Shown here: piece by piece, positions 55,912-64,000 of the stretch
How positions within the stretch are numbered: position 1 is the first letter of the stretch
How the letters are laid out: every line of letters starts with the position of its first letter
From: Lentzea kentuckyensis
Lineage (GTDB): Bacteria > Actinomycetota > Actinomycetes > Mycobacteriales > Pseudonocardiaceae
Assembly: GCF_002150765.1 (NCBI RefSeq)
Contig: NZ_MUYM01000014.1
Location: forward strand, 1-64,000
DNA: 64,000 nucleotides
Direction of reading: 5' to 3'
Notes under the pieces: model-generated
Told to the model about the DNA's origin: nothing
The model's input: the letters and a program-made list of their open reading frames with translations, nothing else
Databases searched by the model: none
Position numbers and translations under genes: made by a program

Positions 55912-57024
55912 TCACTGGGCCGTCCAGCGGACCGGGAGGTCGGCCACTCCGCCGACCAGCTGTTCCGTCCTCGGGCGCAGTTCAGCGATGTCCACAGCTA
56001 GCCCGAACGTCTCAAACCGTCCGGTGAGGGCGCGGAAGACCTCGGTCAGCTCGACCCTGGCGAGCGGGGCGCCGATGCAGAACCTCGGGCCGTGGCCGAA
56101 CGTGAGGTGCGGGTTGGACTCGCGCTGGGCGAAGGTCTCCGGCTCCGGGAACCTGACCTCGTCCCGGTTGGCCTGGTCGATGCCGAGCAACACCAGGTCG
56201 CCCTGCGGGATCCGGACGCCTTCGACCTCGATGTCGGCCATCGCGTACCGGGGCAGGCCGGAGTCCTCGCTGCGGATCGACGTGAGTGAGCGGTGGCGCA
56301 GGATCTCCTCGACGGCGCTGGGGATGCTCTCGGGGTCTCGCCTGAGCGCGTCCCACTGGTCCGGGTTGATGCTCAGCAGCATGACGCCGCGGTCGATGGC
56401 GGACACGGTCGTCTCGTGGCCCGCGAACAGCAGGCCGGCACTGAGCTGGGCGATCTGCTCGTCCGCCGCGGTGCCGACGAGGCGGGTGATGACGTCGTCG
56501 CCGGGGTCCTTCTTCTTACGCTGGACCAGCTCGTTCATGTAGGTCCAGAGGCTGGTGAAGCCTTCGATCGACTTCTGCGGGTCGTTGAGCGTGCTCATGG
56601 ACTCCGACCAGCGGCGGAACTGGTCGCGATCCTCGTACGGAACGCCCAGCAGCTCGCAGATCACCAGGACCGGGAGCGGCAACGACACGAGCTCGTGGAA
56701 GTTCGCGGGCTGGGCGTGGGTGGTGAGGCCGTCGAGCAGGTCGTTGATCACCTGCCGGATCCGCGGGCGCAGCGACTCCATGTTCCTGGCGGAGAACTCC
56801 GGGGCCAGCATCTTGCGCATCCAGGCGTGGCGCTCGTTCTCCTCCTGTTCGGTGGCCTGGTGCGGCCGGCCCAGGAGCACGGAGTCGGTGAACCTCGGGG
56901 CGTTGTCCGGGTCGGTGTGGCCGCGGCCGAGTCTGCGGTCCGCCAGCAGCGTCTTGACCTGGTCGTATCCGGTGACGAGCCAGGCTTCGTCGCCGGCCGG
57001 GGTGGGTACGCGTTTGATCGGCAT
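55912..57024 (-). CDS. Cytochrome P450 (short N-terminus)
   Basis: 370 residues; GGGAG stands 7 bases before the ATG at 57024. Heme-binding loop FGHGPRFCIGAPLAR (C316), oxygen-binding I-helix AGHETT (201-206) and ExxR (E240-R243) are all intact, so the core is functional. It starts at the GDEAWLVTGYDQV strand, about 30 residues later than typical CYP107/CYP105 proteins, so part of the first beta sheet is missing or unusual. No ferredoxin gene adjoins. The substrate is unknown. A decayed MarR-type gene stands divergently upstream. Confidence 0.92.
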   Translation of the reverse strand: MPIKRVPTPAGDEAWLVTGYDQVKTLLADRRLGRGHTDPDNAPRFTDSVLLGRPHQATEQEENERHAWMRKMLAPEFSARNMESLRPRIRQVINDLLDGLTTHAQPANFHELVSLPLPVLVICELLGVPYEDRDQFRRWSESMSTLNDPQKSIEGFTSLWTYMNELVQRKKKDPGDDVITRLVGTAADEQIAQLSAGLLFAGHETTVSAIDRGVMLLSINPDQWDALRRDPESIPSAVEEILRHRSLTSIRSEDSGLPRYAMADIEVEGVRIPQGDLVLLGIDQANRDEVRFPEPETFAQRESNPHLTFGHGPRFCIGAPLARVELTEVFRALTGRFETFGLAVDIAELRPRTEQLVGGVADLPVRWTAQ

Positions 57025-57139
57025 CGCCAGGCTCCCTTAACGGTCGTACGTGACGCGTCGTCGTCGGTGTGCCAGCGGGGATCCCCCCAACTTCCAGCCT
57101 ACCGCCGAAAGCTGCTGGTCAGGCCGCGAGTTCGGGGAT

Positions 57140-57172
57140 CTGTGGATAACTCAGTGCCTGTGGACAACTCAG
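57140..57172. repeat. Direct repeat with two DnaA-box-like sites
   Basis: CTGTGGAYAACTCAG occurs at 57140-57154 and 57158-57172 (18-bp period). On the minus strand these read TTATCCACA and TTGTCCACA, both good DnaA boxes. A 15-base stretch here matches 14 of 15 positions of the arm at 6916-6930 in the first palindromic element. Confidence 0.65.
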
Positions 57173-57280
57173 GCATTGTCGATCTTGCCGCGGCGGGACC
57201 GTCGGTGCGGGATGGGACGATTTGAGTGGGGGCCTCGGGCTCCCGGGAGGGGGGCGAGGCCGGATCGATTCCGAGATGGG

Positions 57281-57541
57281 CGGCGGCTCAACCGGTTGCA
57301 CTCAACGACGTCCGGGATCGTCGATCGGTTGCAGGCGCGCGGACTGGTGACGTGGGAGACCGACCCGCAGGACCGTCGCTACACACGGGTGCAGGTGACC
57401 GCGCCGATGCAGCAGTACAAGCAGAACCTGGTGGAAGGCCCGTAGGGAAGGCTCACCCTGGCGCTGGAGACGGCGTCCCCGGCCGAACGCAAAGCCGTGC
57501 TGGACGGCCTGGAAACCCTGCGCGCCCTGCTGGCCCGGTGA
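57281..57541 (+). pseudogene. Remnant of a MarR-family regulator
   Basis: In one frame the text reads RRLNRLHSTTSGIVDRLQAR, GLVTWETDPQDRRYTRVQVT (recognition helix and wing of MarR), then a TAG at 57443-57445, then again in frame GRLTLALETASPAERKAVLD ... LRALLAR to a TGA. The N-terminal half is missing, and there is an in-frame stop, so it is decayed. It is divergent from the P450 and may once have controlled it. Confidence 0.7.
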
Positions 57542-57557
57542 CCAGCTAGGTGAGCCG

Positions 57558-58583
57558 CTACGTGAGCCGCCACAGCCGGCCGCCCGCGATCACGAACACC
57601 TGATCGCCCGCCTTCTCCGCCGCCACGACCTCGCCGGTGGGGCCGTCCGCCGGCCGTTCGTCCTTTTCGGACACGAGCTTGACGCCGCCGTGGTCGACGA
57701 TCAGGGTCGGGACGCCGCCCAGCAGGACGGGGGCGGCGAGGTTCTGATTGTCGGCGACCGGGATGTCCGGGGTGGTCAGCTTCTTCCAGTCCGAGCCCGA
57801 ACCCGACCACCAGGCCAGTTTGCCCTTGCCGCGGCCGACGACGTGGCAGGTGCCGTCCCAGCAGCGGGCGGCCAGCGCGGCGTCGCCGTCCGGGAGCACC
57901 GCGGTCGTCCAGGTCTTGCCGTCGAACCGCCAGACGGCCGCGCTCACCGCGCCTTTGGCGATCTGCCAGCCGACGACCAGCGCGCCGTCGCCGTCCGGGG
58001 TGACGGCCAGCGGGAAGCGGAGGAGTTCCTGCGAGCTCTCCAGGACGGTTCCGGCGGAGGGCTGGCGGCTCCAGGTGTCCGCGGCGTAGGTCCACGCCGC
58101 GATGTCGAGGCCCGCCTTGGCGCTCTGCCAGGTGCCGATGATCAGCGGGCCCCCGGCCGTGCGGACCGGGCCGATCAGCTCGCCCGCGCCGTAGCCGCCG
58201 AACGTGCTGAAGCCCTGCGGCTTCTCGACGACCTGGGCGGTGTCGCCGGTCCAGGCGCTCCACCGGACGTTGCCGTGCGCGCCGCCGCGTTCGCCGCCGA
58301 CGCCGGTGATCGTGGTGCCGTCGGAGGTGATGCCGTACCAGTGCGCTTCCCTGCCGTACGGGGTCGCGGGGGTGAGCCTCGCGTTGCTCAGCTTGCCGTC
58401 CTTGGTGCGGACGACCAGTTCCGGATGGTCGGACGGGCGAGTGCCGATCACCAGCATGTCGCCGTGCGTGCCCAACGCCTCCGGGGTCGCCGTGAGGTCG
58501 ACGGCGGTGAAGCCGACACCGCCGTCCCCACCCGAGGAGCAGCCGGTGAGGACAAGCAGAACCGCGAGCATCAGCCTCCGCAT
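57558..58583 (-). CDS. Lipoprotein with beta-propeller-like body
   Basis: 341 residues from the ATG at 58583. Lipoprotein signal MRRLMLAVLLVLTGC (lipobox LTGC). The body is built of repeated short strands with W/G-rich turns (LIIGTWQSAKAGLDIAAWTY, ALVVGWQIAKGAVSAAVWRF), like a propeller. No enzyme motif. Divergent, 18 bases, from the DUF6886 gene. Confidence 0.85.
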   Translation of the reverse strand: MRRLMLAVLLVLTGCSSGGDGGVGFTAVDLTATPEALGTHGDMLVIGTRPSDHPELVVRTKDGKLSNARLTPATPYGREAHWYGITSDGTTITGVGGERGGAHGNVRWSAWTGDTAQVVEKPQGFSTFGGYGAGELIGPVRTAGGPLIIGTWQSAKAGLDIAAWTYAADTWSRQPSAGTVLESSQELLRFPLAVTPDGDGALVVGWQIAKGAVSAAVWRFDGKTWTTAVLPDGDAALAARCWDGTCHVVGRGKGKLAWWSGSGSDWKKLTTPDIPVADNQNLAAPVLLGGVPTLIVDHGGVKLVSEKDERPADGPTGEVVAAEKAGDQVFVIAGGRLWRLT

Positions 58584-58601
58584 GCGCGCCAGTATGACCA
58601 C

Positions 58602-59153
58602 ATGCGCCCCGAATCCGGTCAGGTGTTGCACTTCTCCGAAGATCCTTCGATCACCAGGTTCGTGCCGCACCTCGCGGCCACCGCGCAGCAGCCTGGCGAG
58701 TACGTGTGGACGGTGGGCTGGGACCGGTCCCCCGACTACTGGTTTCCGCGGCAGTGCCCGCGGGTGATGGCGTGGACGACCTCCGGCACCACCGACGACG
58801 ACCGCGAGCGGATCATCGGGCCCGGCTGCGGGGTCAGGGTGCACGCGGTCGAGTACGGGTGGCTGGAGCGGATGCGAACCGTCGAGCTGTACGCGTACCG
58901 GTTCGACGCGGGGCCGTTCCAGCCGTTCGGAGAGGACGGGGAGGGGCGCGGGTTCGCGATGGTGGCGAGCGAGCCCGTCACCCCGCTGGGGCCCGCCGAG
59001 AGGGTCGGTGACCTGTTCGAGTTGCACGAACAGGCGGGGATCGCGCTGCGGGTGCTGCCGGACCTGTGGCCGTTCTGGGACGCGGTGACCGCGAGCACGT
59101 TGGAGTGGAGCGGTATCCGGTTGAGGAACGCTCTGAAACGTCGGGTGGAATGA
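58602..59153 (+). CDS. DUF6886 protein
   Basis: 183 residues from the ATG at 58602. Starts MRPESGQVLHFSEDPSITRF, with DYWFPRQCPRVMAW and a central GPGCGVRVHAVEYGWLERM, the marks of this uncharacterised family. The ATG lies only 18 bases from the divergent lipoprotein start and has no obvious ribosome site, so a leaderless message is possible. Confidence 0.85.
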   Translation: MRPESGQVLHFSEDPSITRFVPHLAATAQQPGEYVWTVGWDRSPDYWFPRQCPRVMAWTTSGTTDDDRERIIGPGCGVRVHAVEYGWLERMRTVELYAYRFDAGPFQPFGEDGEGRGFAMVASEPVTPLGPAERVGDLFELHEQAGIALRVLPDLWPFWDAVTASTLEWSGIRLRNALKRRVE

Positions 59154-59162
59154 TCTGCGCCC

Positions 59163-59816
59163 ATGCGGGTGCTGCTGGTGGAGGACGACGAGCCGATCGC
59201 GGAATCGCTCACACGCGGGTTGTCCCGCTACGGGTTCGACGTCCATTGGGTGCGCACGGGTACTGAGGCGCTCACGGCCGACGACTTCGTGCTGGCGCTC
59301 GTCGACCTCGGACTGCCCGACATGGACGGCCTGGACGTCTGCCGTGAGCTGCGTGCACGCGGTGACGTGCCGATCATCGTGATCAGCGCACGGTCCGACG
59401 AGGTCGATCGGATCGTGGGGCTGGAGATCGGCGCCGACGACTACGTCACCAAACCGTTCGGCGTGCGTGAGGTCGTCGCACGGATTCGCGCGGTCATGCG
59501 GCGTGCGCAGCCCACGCAGAAAGAACCGCCGCAGGAGCACGGACGGCTGCGGATCGACCGGCGCGGGCGGCGGGTGCACCTCGACGGCGGTGAGCTGGAG
59601 CTGACGCCGAAGGAGTTCGACCTGCTGGCGTTCCTGGCCGAGGAGCCGGGCGCGGTGTTCACCCGCGAGCAGATCATGGAGGCGGTGTGGGACGAGAACT
59701 GGTTCGGCCCCACCAAGACGCTGGACGTGCACGTGGGGGTGCTGCGCCGCAAGCTCGGTGACGCGGCCTCGCTCGAAACGGTGCGCGGTGTGGGCTTCCG
59801 GCTGGTGCTCACGTGA
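59163..59816 (+). CDS. OmpR/PhoB-type response regulator
   Basis: 217 residues. Receiver domain with acidic pocket ED8-D9, phospho-acceptor D48 (LVDLGLPDMDG) and K97 (VTKPFG). The C-terminal winged HTH (LTPKEFDLLAFLAEEPG ... VHVGVLRRKLG) binds DNA. The next gene, its sensor kinase, overlaps by 4 bases (GTGA), so they are one two-component system. Confidence 0.96.
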   Translation: MRVLLVEDDEPIAESLTRGLSRYGFDVHWVRTGTEALTADDFVLALVDLGLPDMDGLDVCRELRARGDVPIIVISARSDEVDRIVGLEIGADDYVTKPFGVREVVARIRAVMRRAQPTQKEPPQEHGRLRIDRRGRRVHLDGGELELTPKEFDLLAFLAEEPGAVFTREQIMEAVWDENWFGPTKTLDVHVGVLRRKLGDAASLETVRGVGFRLVLT

Positions 59817-61057
59817 TCCGGCAGCTCGCCTGGAGCTACGTGCTCCTGGTCGCGGTCGCGATCGCGGCGTTCACCGTGCCGGTGGCGTTCACGCTGAACA
59901 ACCAGCTCTTCGGCGATGCGGAGAACACCGCGCGGCGCGAGGCCCAGACCGCCGCGCTGCTGCTGGCCTCCGGCGACACGCGGTCGTTGAGCGCGTTGAT
60001 AGACGCCTACGAACGGCAGACGCTCGGCCGGATCGACGTCCTCGGACCGGAACCGGAGAACAAGATCTGGGACTCCGAGGGTCTGAAGCTCACCGTGCAG
60101 GCCAAGCAGCCGGACGGCACGGTCGTCGGCGCGATCCGGCTGTCCTATCCGGACGGTCCGATCATCGACCGGCTGTGGTACATCTGGGGTTTCCGGGCCG
60201 CGCTCGCGGTCGGGGTGCTGATCATCGCGGCGTTCCTCGGGCTGTGGCTGGCCCGGCGGGTCACCCGGCCGTTGCGCGAGCTGAACGACATGGCGGCACG
60301 GCTGCGCGACGGCGACCTGACCGCGCGCGCCGAGGAGACCGGGCCGCCGGAGACCCGCACGCTCGCCCGCACGCTGAACACCGCGACCGAGATGATCGAC
60401 ACGCTGGTCGGCTCGCAGCGGGCGTTCATCGGTGACGCCTCGCACCAGCTGCGCACCCCGCTGACAGCGTTGCGGCTGTCGCTCGACAACGTGGCCGACG
60501 GCGTCGACGACCCGCACGTGCGCGAGGACGTCGAGATGGCGACCGCCGAGGTCGTGCGGATGTCACGGCTGGTCAACGGCTTGCTCGCGCTGGCCCGCGC
60601 GGAGGCCGACGTCGCCCACCCCGAACCCGTGCAGGTGCTCGACGTCGTCGCCGAACGGTTCACCGCCTGGCGCGCCGCCGCCGACGAACGTTCGATCTCG
60701 CTGGTCAGCGAGGGCTTCGACATCCGGGTCCTGGCGACGCCGGGACACCTCGAGCAGGTACTGGACAACGTGCTGTCCAACGCGCTGGAGGTGTCCCCCG
60801 ACGGCGCCACGATCCTCGTCCGCACCACCCGCCCGGGCCTGGTCGAGATCATCGACTCGGGGCCGGGACTGCCCGACGCGGAACGCGCGCGGGCGTTCGA
60901 CCGGTTCTGGCGCGGTCAGGGCCTGACCGGCAAGGGCGGGTCCGGTCTCGGCCTCGCGATCGTGAAGCAGCTCGTCACCGACGACGGCGGCGCGGTGTCG
61001 CTGGAGGCCGCGTCCGGTGGCGGGCTGTGCGTGCGGATCAGACTTTCTCCGGCATAG
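59813..61057 (+). CDS. Sensor histidine kinase of the two-component system
   Basis: 414 residues. TM1 about 6-28, extracytoplasmic sensor about 29-127, TM2 about 128-150, HAMP (RRVTRPLRELNDMAARL), H-box with H211 (FIGDASHQLRTPLTAL), then the ATP-binding domain (NVLSNALEVSP, DSGPGLP, GSGLGLAIV). The sensor domain is small and unrecognised. The 3' end overlaps the convergent SnoaL-type lipoprotein gene by 20 bases. Confidence 0.96.
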   Translation: MIRQLAWSYVLLVAVAIAAFTVPVAFTLNNQLFGDAENTARREAQTAALLLASGDTRSLSALIDAYERQTLGRIDVLGPEPENKIWDSEGLKLTVQAKQPDGTVVGAIRLSYPDGPIIDRLWYIWGFRAALAVGVLIIAAFLGLWLARRVTRPLRELNDMAARLRDGDLTARAEETGPPETRTLARTLNTATEMIDTLVGSQRAFIGDASHQLRTPLTALRLSLDNVADGVDDPHVREDVEMATAEVVRMSRLVNGLLALARAEADVAHPEPVQVLDVVAERFTAWRAAADERSISLVSEGFDIRVLATPGHLEQVLDNVLSNALEVSPDGATILVRTTRPGLVEIIDSGPGLPDAERARAFDRFWRGQGLTGKGGSGLGLAIVKQLVTDDGGAVSLEAASGGGLCVRIRLSPA

Positions 61058-61532
61058 CCGACGAGTGGTGGTTCACGATGAGCCACTTCCCATCGATCTT
61101 CTCGTAGACGAACGTGTAGCGGGCGTCCACAGTGGTCGGATTGCCGTCCTGGGTGAGCGCGAACCGGTAGGTGCCCGCGTCGATCGCGTCGTCGGCGTTG
61201 AGCACCGCGACGTGCGAGTCGAGGATGGTGCCGCTCGGCTTGCTCTTCAGGAACTTCACGAAGTAATCGACGATCTCGGCGCGGGTGGACCGCACCTGGT
61301 TCGACACCGTGGGCAGCAGGACCGCATTCGGAGCGTAGCGGTCGGCCACCTTCTGGGGGTCACCCGTCGCGAGGGCTGCGTTCCAGTCGACGAACAGCGC
61401 CTTGATCTGCTCGTCGCTCGGCTTCGTGGCCGCGTTGGCGGTCGTCTGCGCTGGGGCGCTGGAGCAACCGGCAACGAGAGCGGCAACTCCGGCCAGTCCG
61501 ACAGCTCCCAGGATGCTCTTACGCAATGTCAT
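61038..61532 (-). CDS. SnoaL/DUF4440-like lipoprotein
   Basis: 164 residues from the ATG at 61532 (MTLRKSILGAVGLAGVAALVAGC, lipobox VAGC). The body is a cystatin-like alpha+beta fold of the SgcJ/EcaC (TIGR02246) group: IKALFVDWNAALATGDPQKVADRY, IVDYFVKFLKSKP and YTFVYEKIDGKWLIVNHHSSAMP. Usually a ligand-binding or detoxifying protein. Convergent with the histidine kinase gene, so a link to that sensor is possible but not shown. Confidence 0.88.
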   Translation of the reverse strand: MTLRKSILGAVGLAGVAALVAGCSSAPAQTTANAATKPSDEQIKALFVDWNAALATGDPQKVADRYAPNAVLLPTVSNQVRSTRAEIVDYFVKFLKSKPSGTILDSHVAVLNADDAIDAGTYRFALTQDGNPTTVDARYTFVYEKIDGKWLIVNHHSSAMPEKV

Positions 61533-61648
61533 CACCCATCCGATCGTGTGGCTGTTGAGATCCACTATCGGGTTAGGCGGGGAAGCGTTCGGACAGGAGC
61601 GGTCCAGCGTTCGGACAAGCTTCTGGAAAGCCTGGTAAACCTGGACGT

Positions 61649-62023
61649 ATGGGACTTCTCAGCGGAATGATGGGGAACGCGTCGAAGCTCGACCCGAGGG
61701 CGGCCGCGCAGGAGTTCGGGCGGCTGCTGTCACAGGGGGAACAGATCCACGCGGCCTACCAGTTGGTGCGCGACTCGTTCCTGTTCACCGACCGGCGGTT
61801 GATCCTGGTCGACAAACAGGGCATGACCGGTAAGAAGGTCGAATACCACTCGGTGCCCTACAAGGCGATCACGCAGTTCTCAGTCGAGACGGCCGGCCAT
61901 TTCGACCTCGACGCGGAGCTGAAGATCTGGGTCTCCAGCAGTGACGTGCCGATCTCCAAGCAGTTCGGCAAGGGCGTCGACGTTTACGAGGTGCAGGCGC
62001 TGCTGGCCGCCTTCGTGCGGTAG
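61649..62023 (+). CDS. Bacterial PH-domain protein (bPH_1/YvbH-like)
   Basis: 124 residues: GLLSGMMGNASKLDP start, then a PH fold (YQLVRDSFLFTDRRLILVDKQG, VEYHSVPYKAITQFSVE, ELKIWVS). Members bind lipid or protein; role unknown. Its 3' part overlaps the small membrane frame on the other strand by 144 bases. Confidence 0.9.
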   Translation: MGLLSGMMGNASKLDPRAAAQEFGRLLSQGEQIHAAYQLVRDSFLFTDRRLILVDKQGMTGKKVEYHSVPYKAITQFSVETAGHFDLDAELKIWVSSSDVPISKQFGKGVDVYEVQALLAAFVR

Positions 62024-62176
62024 GAACACCACGGCGACCTCCGCCAGCGCCAGCAGGAGCGCGGTGACCACGTGGCTGGTGTCCAGCAGGACGTTCAGCA
62101 CGGTCAGGACGGCGGGCGCGACCCGGCTGCGGACCAGCACTCGCATGATGACGGTGGCGCAGCGGGTGGTGGACAT
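61880..62176 (-). CDS. Possible small membrane protein
   Basis: 98 codons from the ATG at 62176 with GGAAGGG 6 bases ahead. It has one long hydrophobic span (APAVLTVLNVLLDTSHVVTALLLALAEVAVVF). The second half runs antisense through the PH-domain gene and is probably not selected, so the true protein, if any, may be the first 55 or so residues. Confidence 0.35.
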   Translation of the reverse strand: MSTTRCATVIMRVLVRSRVAPAVLTVLNVLLDTSHVVTALLLALAEVAVVFLPHEGGQQRLHLVNVDALAELLGDRHVTAGDPDLQLRVEVEMAGRLD

Positions 62177-62273
62177 TTCCGTTCCCTTCCAACGTTTCCG
62201 GCTCTCACAGATACGTCGAACCACACCCGCTCGTTTCGACATTCCGGGCAGAAAAGTCTTGCCCCACAACGAA

Positions 62274-62308
62274 AAATCCCCCGCCGGCACGTGGCCTGCG
62301 GGGGATTT
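62274..62308 (-). terminator. Terminator of the DoxX gene
   Basis: AAATCCCCCGC (62274-62284) pairs perfectly with GCGGGGGATTT (62298-62308), with more GGC/GCC pairing in the loop, 26 bases past the leftward DoxX stop. Confidence 0.9.
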
Positions 62309-62334
62309 CGCTTGTGGGTTCTGGTGAGCAGCAC

Positions 62335-62763
62335 TCACCGCGCCTGCAGCATCGGGCGGAACTTGTCGCGGTACGCCCACGCCAGACCGATCTCGGCGGC
62401 GACCACGACGATCGCGATCCCGAGGCCCGACGGCTCCAGGAACACGTGGATCAGGAAGATGTTCACGACCATCGGCGCCAGGATCGCCAGCGCCAGCGGC
62501 ACGAACCGGCCGGCGACCAGCAGGACGCCCGCGACGAGCTGGACACCCGAGGCCAGCTGCAGCATGTAGCCGGTCGCGTAGAGGGCGGTCGTGAACGCCA
62601 CCCCGGCGGGCGCCATCGTGCTGGGATCCGGTGCGGGCATGAAGTTCAGGAACCCGTTCAAGCCGGTCGTCGTGAACAGCAGACCGATCAGCACGCGGGT
62701 GACGATCGTGGCGTACCGGCCGACGGCGATCTTGCGGGTGGCAGGGGCGGCGGTGGCGGTCAT
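62335..62763 (-). CDS. DoxX-family membrane protein
   Basis: 142 residues from the ATG at 62763 (GGAGGA 7 bases ahead). Four membrane helices with DoxX features (RVLIGLLFTTTGLNGFLNF, YMLQLASGVQLVAGVLLVAG). DoxX-type proteins belong to oxidative-stress or thiosulfate:quinone systems; this short form has no proven function. Confidence 0.88.
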   Translation of the reverse strand: MTATAAPATRKIAVGRYATIVTRVLIGLLFTTTGLNGFLNFMPAPDPSTMAPAGVAFTTALYATGYMLQLASGVQLVAGVLLVAGRFVPLALAILAPMVVNIFLIHVFLEPSGLGIAIVVVAAEIGLAWAYRDKFRPMLQAR

Positions 62764-62862
62764 CTCGGGTTCCTCCTGGGCTGTGGTGTCCTTCCACTGA
62801 TGCGTCGAACGGCCACCACACCGGATCGACACATCACCCAGAAAAATCTTGAAAAGTTTCGC

Positions 62863-63525
62863 TCAGGTGCTGCGAGCTGCGCGAACGTACTCGGCGACCG
62901 GGCTGAGCTTGAGCCAGTCCGGCAGGCCGCGCACCACCCACCGCGGGCCGGTCAGCTCGATCGTGCCCGCGCGCACGGCGTCGAGCAGTTCGAACTCGCC
63001 CTCCCACATCCGGTAGAGCGTCGCGATGTCGGAGGCCAGGACCGCGTCGATTTCCAGGCCCGGATCGGTGTAGCAGACCGACGCATCGCCGGGTTCGACG
63101 ACGAGCCAGAACGTGCGGTGACGGTCGTTGATGCGGATCTCGATGGTGGCGCGGCGGGTCAGCGTGCCGGTGTCGACCCGGCCGTGCATCCACCACATCA
63201 GCACCTCGGGGTCGAGTTCGTCGGCGCGCGGGTCGCCGAACGCGTACCGGGCGCCCCAGTCGGCGAGGCCGAACACCAAGGGCCGCAACGCCTGTCCGGC
63301 CGGCGTCAGCGAGTAGCCGTCACCGTTGCGCGTCACCAGGCCCGCGGTGGCGAGCTGCCGCAGCCGGCGGGACAGCAGGGCGCGCGAGAGTCCCGGCAGG
63401 CCTCGCGAGAGCTCGTTGAAGCGCGAGGCACCGACGAGCATGTCGCGCACGATCAGCAACGTCCACCGGTCGCCCAGCACCTCGACGGCGCGAACGATCG
63501 GGCAGTACTGCGCATACGTCCTCAC
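62863..63525 (-). CDS. HxlR-family winged-helix regulator
   Basis: 220 residues from the GTG at 63525 (GGAGG 7 bases ahead). The N-terminal HxlR domain is plain: YCPIVRAVEVLGDRWTLLIV, RFNELSRGLPGLSRALLSRRL and TPAGQALRP. The C-terminal about 110 residues (SCP2-like: FWLVVEPGDASVCYTDPG) may bind a ligand. Divergent from the acyl-CoA dehydrogenase gene over 159 bases, which is its likely target; DoxX follows it on the same strand. Confidence 0.93.
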   Translation of the reverse strand: MRTYAQYCPIVRAVEVLGDRWTLLIVRDMLVGASRFNELSRGLPGLSRALLSRRLRQLATAGLVTRNGDGYSLTPAGQALRPLVFGLADWGARYAFGDPRADELDPEVLMWWMHGRVDTGTLTRRATIEIRINDRHRTFWLVVEPGDASVCYTDPGLEIDAVLASDIATLYRMWEGEFELLDAVRAGTIELTGPRWVVRGLPDWLKLSPVAEYVRAARST

Positions 63526-63684
63526 AGCGACAGCCTCCGCTCCACGTAGATCTTTTGCGGCGCTCGACGGCACAGTGCATAGGTCCTCACGAGGGAAGTC
63601 TCCGCCGCGGCGCCGGTTTCGTTACCGCCGTCCGGTTCACTTTCAGAACTACCTGCGGGGCTTGTCAGTTCTTACGTTCGTCGC

Positions 63685-64000
63685 ATGACAACTCTTGAAA
63701 CACCCCGGGTGACCGGCACCTTTCCGACCGTCACCAGAGACGACGACGCCAAGTTCGTGGAGATGGCCGCCCGCATCGGCGCCATTGCCGCGGCCAACGC
63801 GGCCGAGCACGATCGCGACGCGACGTTCGTGACCGAGGCGTACGAGGCCATGCGCGAGGAGGGCTACCTGGCGTTGGCCGTACCCGAGGACCTGGGCGGG
63901 CTCGGCGCCACGATGCGCCAGGTCTGCTACGCCCAGGCCGAGCTCGCCCGGCACGACGGCGCCACCGCCCTGGCCGTCACCATGCACCTGTACCTGACGC
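63685..64000 (+). CDS. Acyl-CoA dehydrogenase (N-terminal part, cut by the window edge)
   Basis: The first 105 codons from the ATG at 63685: a helical N-domain typical of the family (FVEMAARIGAIAAANAAEHD, MREEGYLALAVPEDLGGLGA, CYAQAELARHDGATALAVTM). The FAD-binding and catalytic parts lie outside. It oxidises acyl-CoA thioesters in family precedent. Probably controlled by the divergent HxlR gene. Confidence 0.9.
   Translation, partial: MTTLETPRVTGTFPTVTRDDDAKFVEMAARIGAIAAANAAEHDRDATFVTEAYEAMREEGYLALAVPEDLGGLGATMRQVCYAQAELARHDGATALAVTMHLYLT

Noticed and set aside
57140-57172. Replication origin
   Set aside because: Only two DnaA boxes here and two at 6.9 kb; no dnaA/dnaN genes and no box cluster.
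1-64000. tRNA and rRNA genes
   Set aside because: Looked for cloverleaf ends with GGTTCGAATCC-type T arms and conserved rRNA text; none seen.

Overview
The window is high-GC actinomycete chromosome. Mycothiol-linked proteins (a CGYC mycoredoxin, a maleylpyruvate-isomerase-fold protein), DasR-type operators, a StrR-like regulator and several actinobacterial families of unknown function (DUF5997, DUF6886, DUF4360) point to an antibiotic-producer-like member of the Pseudonocardiales (Lentzea, Saccharothrix or Amycolatopsis relatives). That placement is inference; no rRNA or tRNA gene is present to fix it.

Layout. 0-7.3 kb: a cut-off surface protein, small envelope proteins, a LysR regulator overlapping an EamA exporter, an RluA-like pseudouridine synthase, and a phosphotransferase gene broken around a 235-bp palindromic element. 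7.3-18.6 kb: a secreted polysaccharide and chitin degradation block: GH92 alpha-mannosidase, two GH19 chitinases (one with two chitin-binding modules), a membrane-anchored AA10 LPMO, a ThuA/ricin-B protein and two DUF4360 proteins. DasR-like operators stand before both chitinases and the ThuA/ricin gene. Mycoredoxin and threonine dehydratase lie between. 18.6-24 kb: ATP-dependent DNA ligase LigC coupled to a YigZ-type protein, then a 1192-residue HTH-STAND-WD40 protein. 24-34 kb: secreted GH3 glucosidase with a CebR-like operator, a divergent glutamyl-tRNA synthetase, a zinc alcohol dehydrogenase, a Sua5/YciO protein, a secreted subtilase, and two very small ORFs. 34-43.8 kb: Nudix hydrolase and a dense set of regulators (XRE-TPR, StrR-like ParB-fold, Crp/Fnr, LAL-LuxR, HTH-less LysR sensor domain with DUF5997). 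43.9-45.7 kb: two adjacent NHEJ-type primase-polymerase genes. 45.7-49.6 kb: a caspase-like protease (EACC1-like N-terminus, caspase core, EF-hand, variable linker, multi-pass membrane C-terminus) behind a membrane protein gene. 49.6-55.5 kb: an oligopeptide/dipeptide ABC operon with a fused double ATPase. 55.9-64 kb: P450, decayed MarR gene, lipoproteins, a two-component system, a PH-domain protein, DoxX, HxlR and the start of an acyl-CoA dehydrogenase.

How they fit together: the 7-18 kb block plus the GH3 enzyme and LPMO form a scavenging programme for chitin, mannan and beta-glucan, apparently wired to N-acetylglucosamine (DasR-like) and cello-oligosaccharide (CebR-like) signals. The caspase/membrane unit and the HTH-STAND-WD40 protein look like signal-triggered conflict or cell-death components. 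A recurring oddity is short, nearly self-complementary DNA elements (6828-7062, 12981-13109, 24092-24260, 38761-38910) between or inside genes. Two of them have CTAG-starting ends that carry the neighbouring gene's stop codon, which suggests small non-autonomous mobile elements.
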